Below, piece after piece: positions 42,186 to 44,364 of a stretch of DNA of 44,364 nucleotides. The stretch is from Candidatus Saccharimonadota bacterium (GTDB lineage Bacteria > Patescibacteriota > Saccharimonadia > Saccharimonadales > Saccharimonadaceae). Numbering within the stretch: position 1 is the first letter of the stretch; each line of letters opens with the position of its first letter. The notes below the pieces were generated by a model that worked only from the letters and a program-made list of their open reading frames with translations, searched no databases and was not told where the DNA came from. Made by a program: the position numbers and the translations under genes. The stretch is taken from NCBI GenBank assembly GCA_009783305.1, contig WRHJ01000002.1:151097-195460 (forward strand), written 5' to 3'.

Positions 42186-43430
42186 ATGAACGTCTACTTT
42201 TCTGGGATATCTGGCACCGGCATTGGTCCGCTTGCCGAGCTGGCCGTCGACGCTGGCTTCACTGTATTCGGCTCCGATCGCGCCGAAGGTGTCATTACTA
42301 AAGATCTCAGACAAAAGGGCATTGATTTGAAGATTGGCGACCAAGACGGCAGTTTTTTACGCCAAAAATACGAGAACGAAGGCATCGACTGGTTCGTCTA
42401 CACTTCTGCCTTGCCCTCTGACCACCCTGAATTATTGCTTGCCAAAGAACTTGGCATCAAAACCACCAAACGTGACAGCTTCCTTAGTCACATCATTGCC
42501 GAGCACAAACTCAACCTCGTCGCCATTGCTGGCACTCATGGCAAAACCACTACCACCGCCATGATTATCTGGGCTTGCCATAAACTTGTCTTGCCCATCA
42601 GCTATCTCGTCGGCTCTTCCTTGCCTTGGGCTGCCTCTGCAAAATACTCAAAAACCAGCAATTTTTTCGTCTATGAGGCCGACGAATACGACCGCAATTT
42701 TCTAGAGTTCCACCCCTGGCTCAGTATCATCACCACCGAAACCTACGATCACGCCGACACCTACAAAACTCCTGCCGAATATCGTGAAGCCTTCGCAGAA
42801 TTTAAAAACCACAGCGAACATGTCATCTCTACCATTGACGCTCTGCCGGTCACTGGACTTACCCTCGCAGGCGAACTCCGTCGCTACGACGCTCAGCTCG
42901 CCTTCTCCGCCGTCTCCATGATGGCGCTCGAAATGAACGCCTGCCTCAGCATCAAATCCAGCGACATCATCAGCGCTCTCAACTCTTTCCCCGGCGCTGG
43001 TCGCCGCTTTGAACAAATTGCTCCCGGCGCCTACAGCGACTACGCCCATCACCCCGAGGAAGTCGCCGCCACTGTCGCCATGGCCCGCGAACTCGTCGAC
43101 CGCGACAAATATGCCGGGCTTATCGTCGTCTACGAACCTCATCAAAACACCCGTCAGCATCAGGTCAAAGACAATTACAAAGAAGCTTTCGCTGGCGTTG
43201 ATAAACTATTTTGGCTCCCCACCTACCTCACTAGAGAAGACCCCAAACTAAAGACTATCACTCCCAAAGATTTCATCGCCAAACTCGACCATAAAGACAT
43301 CGCCGAGCCAGCCGAAGCTAACGATCAACTAGCCCAGACTCTCAAGGATCTCCATGCCAAAAATAACCTCATTATCCTCATGACCGCCGGCCCCGCCGAC
43401 ACCTGGTTCCGCCAGATCTTTACCCCTTAA
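42186..43430 (+). CDS. murC: UDP-N-acetylmuramate-L-alanine ligase (MurC-type)
   Basis: Adds the first amino acid to UDP-MurNAc. 414 residues with the three Mur-ligase domains: the N-terminal Rossmann part with GISGTGIGPLA (7-17), the ATP-binding P-loop GTHGKTTTT (116-124), and EADEYDRNFLEF followed by ETYDHADTY, with DYAHHPEEV in the C-terminal ligase domain and EPHQNTR. The combination of G-x-S-G-x-G at the N-terminus and D-Y-x-H-H-P points to MurC, with Mpl (the recycling ligase) as the alternative. It is a little shorter than usual MurC (about 450). Leaderless start. Confidence 0.88.
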   Translation: MNVYFSGISGTGIGPLAELAVDAGFTVFGSDRAEGVITKDLRQKGIDLKIGDQDGSFLRQKYENEGIDWFVYTSALPSDHPELLLAKELGIKTTKRDSFLSHIIAEHKLNLVAIAGTHGKTTTTAMIIWACHKLVLPISYLVGSSLPWAASAKYSKTSNFFVYEADEYDRNFLEFHPWLSIITTETYDHADTYKTPAEYREAFAEFKNHSEHVISTIDALPVTGLTLAGELRRYDAQLAFSAVSMMALEMNACLSIKSSDIISALNSFPGAGRRFEQIAPGAYSDYAHHPEEVAATVAMARELVDRDKYAGLIVVYEPHQNTRQHQVKDNYKEAFAGVDKLFWLPTYLTREDPKLKTITPKDFIAKLDHKDIAEPAEANDQLAQTLKDLHAKNNLIILMTAGPADTWFRQIFTP

Positions 43431-43433
43431 AAC

Positions 43434-43462
43434 TTGACAAAACATAAGAAGTTTGATATAAT
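43434..43462 (+). promoter_or_regulatory. Consensus promoter P1 upstream of the CBS-domain gene
   Basis: TTGACA, 17-bp spacer, TATAAT: a perfect match to the bacterial housekeeping consensus. It would give a leader of about 38 nt. It starts 4 bp after the murC stop. Confidence 0.88.
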
Positions 43463-43495
43463 GAAGAGATAGGGCTATTTTTGCCTAAATTATAG

Positions 43496-43501
43496 TATAA
43501 T
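43496..43501 (+). promoter_or_regulatory. -10 box P2, leaderless, of the CBS-domain gene
   Basis: A second TATAAT ends 6 bp before the ATG. P1 would produce a leadered message and P2 a leaderless one from the same gene. Confidence 0.6.
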
Positions 43502-43507
43502 TACTTT

Positions 43508-44143
43508 ATGTCTCCACTATTTTTCAAACTAATGGCAAAAATAGTGAAATCTCTTGACCCGAAATTCGAAAAATATCGCCCCAAAAAGGAGGCCTACTCT
43601 CCAGAAACCAAACAAGAACTAATCGACGTGCTAGCTCGCACGCCCAAAGATGTCCTCAGCAAAGAAGAACGCAAAGTCATCGCCGCCGCCATGTCCTTCT
43701 CCGAAAAACCCGTTAGCTCAATCATGTTGCCCAAAAGCAAAATGACCTTCGTCCACGAAAACGATTTTCTCGGCCCGCTCACCCTCAGCAATCTTTACAA
43801 ATCCGGTTTTGAACATTTTCCAGTCATCGGCGCCTCCGGCCGCATCACCGGGCTCCTCCACACCCAGCAGCTCAACAGTTTAAAAATCAAAGAAACCGAC
43901 CGCGCCCTCAAATATCTCGACGAAAATGTCTACTATATTAGAAATGATCACACTCTCGAAATGGCTCTCGCCGCCTTCCTCCGCACCAACTGTCATTTTT
44001 TCATCGTGATTGATCGCGCCGAAAATTCCGTTGGTCTCATCACTTACGACATGGTTGCCGAAATGATGCTCGGCAAACCCATCATCGATGATTTCGATGC
44101 CGACCTCCACGTTTCCGCCGTTGCCCACCGCGAGAAATTATAA
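43508..44143 (+). CDS. CBS-pair domain protein (CorC/CNNM-like, without membrane domain)
   Basis: 211 residues: an N-terminal helical region (about 1-60), KPVSSIMLPKSKMTFV as the typical entry to a CBS pair, the first CBS repeat (FEHFPVIGASGRITGLLHTQQL) and the second (NDHTLEMALAAFLRTNCHFFIVIDRAENSVGLITY). The P-V-x-x-I-M-x-P-x-x-x-x-x-x-V entry is that of the hemolysin-C/CorC family, which normally has a CNNM membrane domain before it and a CorC_HlyC domain after it; both are absent. It is probably an adenylate-sensing regulator. Which transporter it serves cannot be seen. Confidence 0.85.
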   Translation: MSPLFFKLMAKIVKSLDPKFEKYRPKKEAYSPETKQELIDVLARTPKDVLSKEERKVIAAAMSFSEKPVSSIMLPKSKMTFVHENDFLGPLTLSNLYKSGFEHFPVIGASGRITGLLHTQQLNSLKIKETDRALKYLDENVYYIRNDHTLEMALAAFLRTNCHFFIVIDRAENSVGLITYDMVAEMMLGKPIIDDFDADLHVSAVAHREKL

Positions 44144-44176
44144 TACAATAAACATAAGTAATTTAGGAGTCCCGTC

Positions 44177-44364
44177 ATGGCATTACTAAGCCGATCCGAG
44201 AGAGAGAGAGAGAGAGACTAAAAGCACCAACTCTGCTTTTGACAAACCAGCTTTATCGCAGAGAAAACCTGTTTCAGTCAGGGTTTTCTCTGGAGTCGCT
44301 ACGTTTGTCAAAAACAGAGTTGGTGCTTTTACTATATTTCTTTCTTGTTTTGTTTTTGCCTTTA
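44177..44364 (+). CDS. Possible phase-variable ORF, currently frameshifted, cut by window end
   Basis: AGGAG precedes an ATG whose frame codes MALLSRSERERERD and stops at TAA within the last codons after a (GA)10 tract. TATAAT at 44139-44144 can serve as promoter. Both other frames are open from the repeat to the end of the window. With 8 or 11 units the frame reads TKSTNSAFDKPALSQRK, then VRVFSGVATFVKNRVGAFTIF, which looks like a basic N-terminus plus a signal/membrane helix. With 9 or 12 units it reads a Leu-rich sequence ending TELVLLLYFFLVLFLPL. The former looks more protein-like. Product unknown. It may be a surface protein continuing beyond the window. Confidence 0.5.
44198..44217 (+). 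repeat. (GA)10 dinucleotide repeat near an ORF start
   Basis: Ten perfect GA units, seven codons after an ATG with an AGGAG ribosome-binding site. Length changes shift the frame exactly as in other contingency loci. Confidence 0.95.
44219..44331. repeat. 113-bp nested inverted repeat at window end
   Basis: Outer arms of 29 bp with one mismatch (44219-44247 and 44303-44331; left arm starts TAAAAGCACCAACTCTG). An inner 11-bp perfect stem CAGAGAAAACC/GGTTTTCTCTG lies at 44259-44269 and 44282-44292. The hairpin-in-hairpin design is like that in rsmA although the sequence is different. It overlaps the possible coding region after the (GA)10 tract; as RNA it would be a long stem followed by T-rich sequence and could also act as a terminator for the CBS-domain gene. 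Confidence 0.85.

Overview
The window looks like a chromosomal segment of a streamlined, host-associated or ultra-small bacterium of the Patescibacteria/CPR type, most like Candidatus Saccharibacteria. This is an inference from gene content and architecture, not from a 16S gene. Supporting signs are very tight gene packing with 1-8 bp overlaps, short versions of TilS and TsaB, a MurA with an N-terminal helix-turn-helix domain, RNase Y, ComEC, giant repetitive surface proteins, no biosynthetic gene clusters, and many genes whose -10 box sits only 6-10 bp before the ATG (leaderless mRNAs). TGA works as an ordinary stop codon, so this is not a code-25 lineage.

Layout: (1) 1-6.8 kb, minus strand: galU (cut by the window edge), the gatC-gatA-orf-gatB amidotransferase operon with an extra membrane protein between gatA and gatB, a membrane-anchored alpha/beta-hydrolase-like protein, and HTH-murA. 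(2) 6.9-16.2 kb, an accessory and defence island: an HTH-Panacea regulator/antitoxin; a divergent three-gene operon of unknown function behind a four-hairpin leader; tRNA-Lys(CUU); a type I restriction-modification operon (hsdM, a membrane protein, hsdS split in two, hsdR); a TfoX-N protein; and a CdiA-CT-like nuclease. (3) 16.3-21.9 kb: recA, recX, a PRC-barrel protein, tilS, a YabE-like G5/DUF348 wall protein and rsmA, which carries an in-frame palindromic insertion. (4) 22-29 kb: a roughly 2100-residue secreted repeat protein with a 779-bp direct repeat, followed by a Pro/Ala/Glu-rich tail-anchored protein. (5) 29-37 kb: metG, an LtaS-like phosphoglycerol transferase, comEC, tsaE, tsaB and rny. 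(6) 37-44.4 kb: three tRNA-Pro genes covering CGG, GGG and TGG anticodons, a GT39-like mannosyltransferase, a secreted protein paired with a SipW-type signal peptidase, an AEC transporter, a small conserved protein, a 2-TM coiled-coil protein, murC, a CBS-pair protein, and an ORF interrupted by a (GA)10 tract at the window edge.

The most interesting theme is probable phase variation. An (AC)7 tract breaks hsdS exactly between its two target-recognition halves; losing one unit restores a 387-residue HsdS. A (GA)10 tract follows the start of a membrane or surface ORF at the right edge. A G9 tract overlaps the translation start of the giant surface protein. Together these could let the cell switch DNA methylation specificity and surface display independently. 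Other notable points are the pervasive leaderless promoters, three divergent gene pairs whose -10 boxes overlap, the palindrome inserted in frame in rsmA, and the HTH-Panacea/three-gene locus as a candidate undescribed conflict system.
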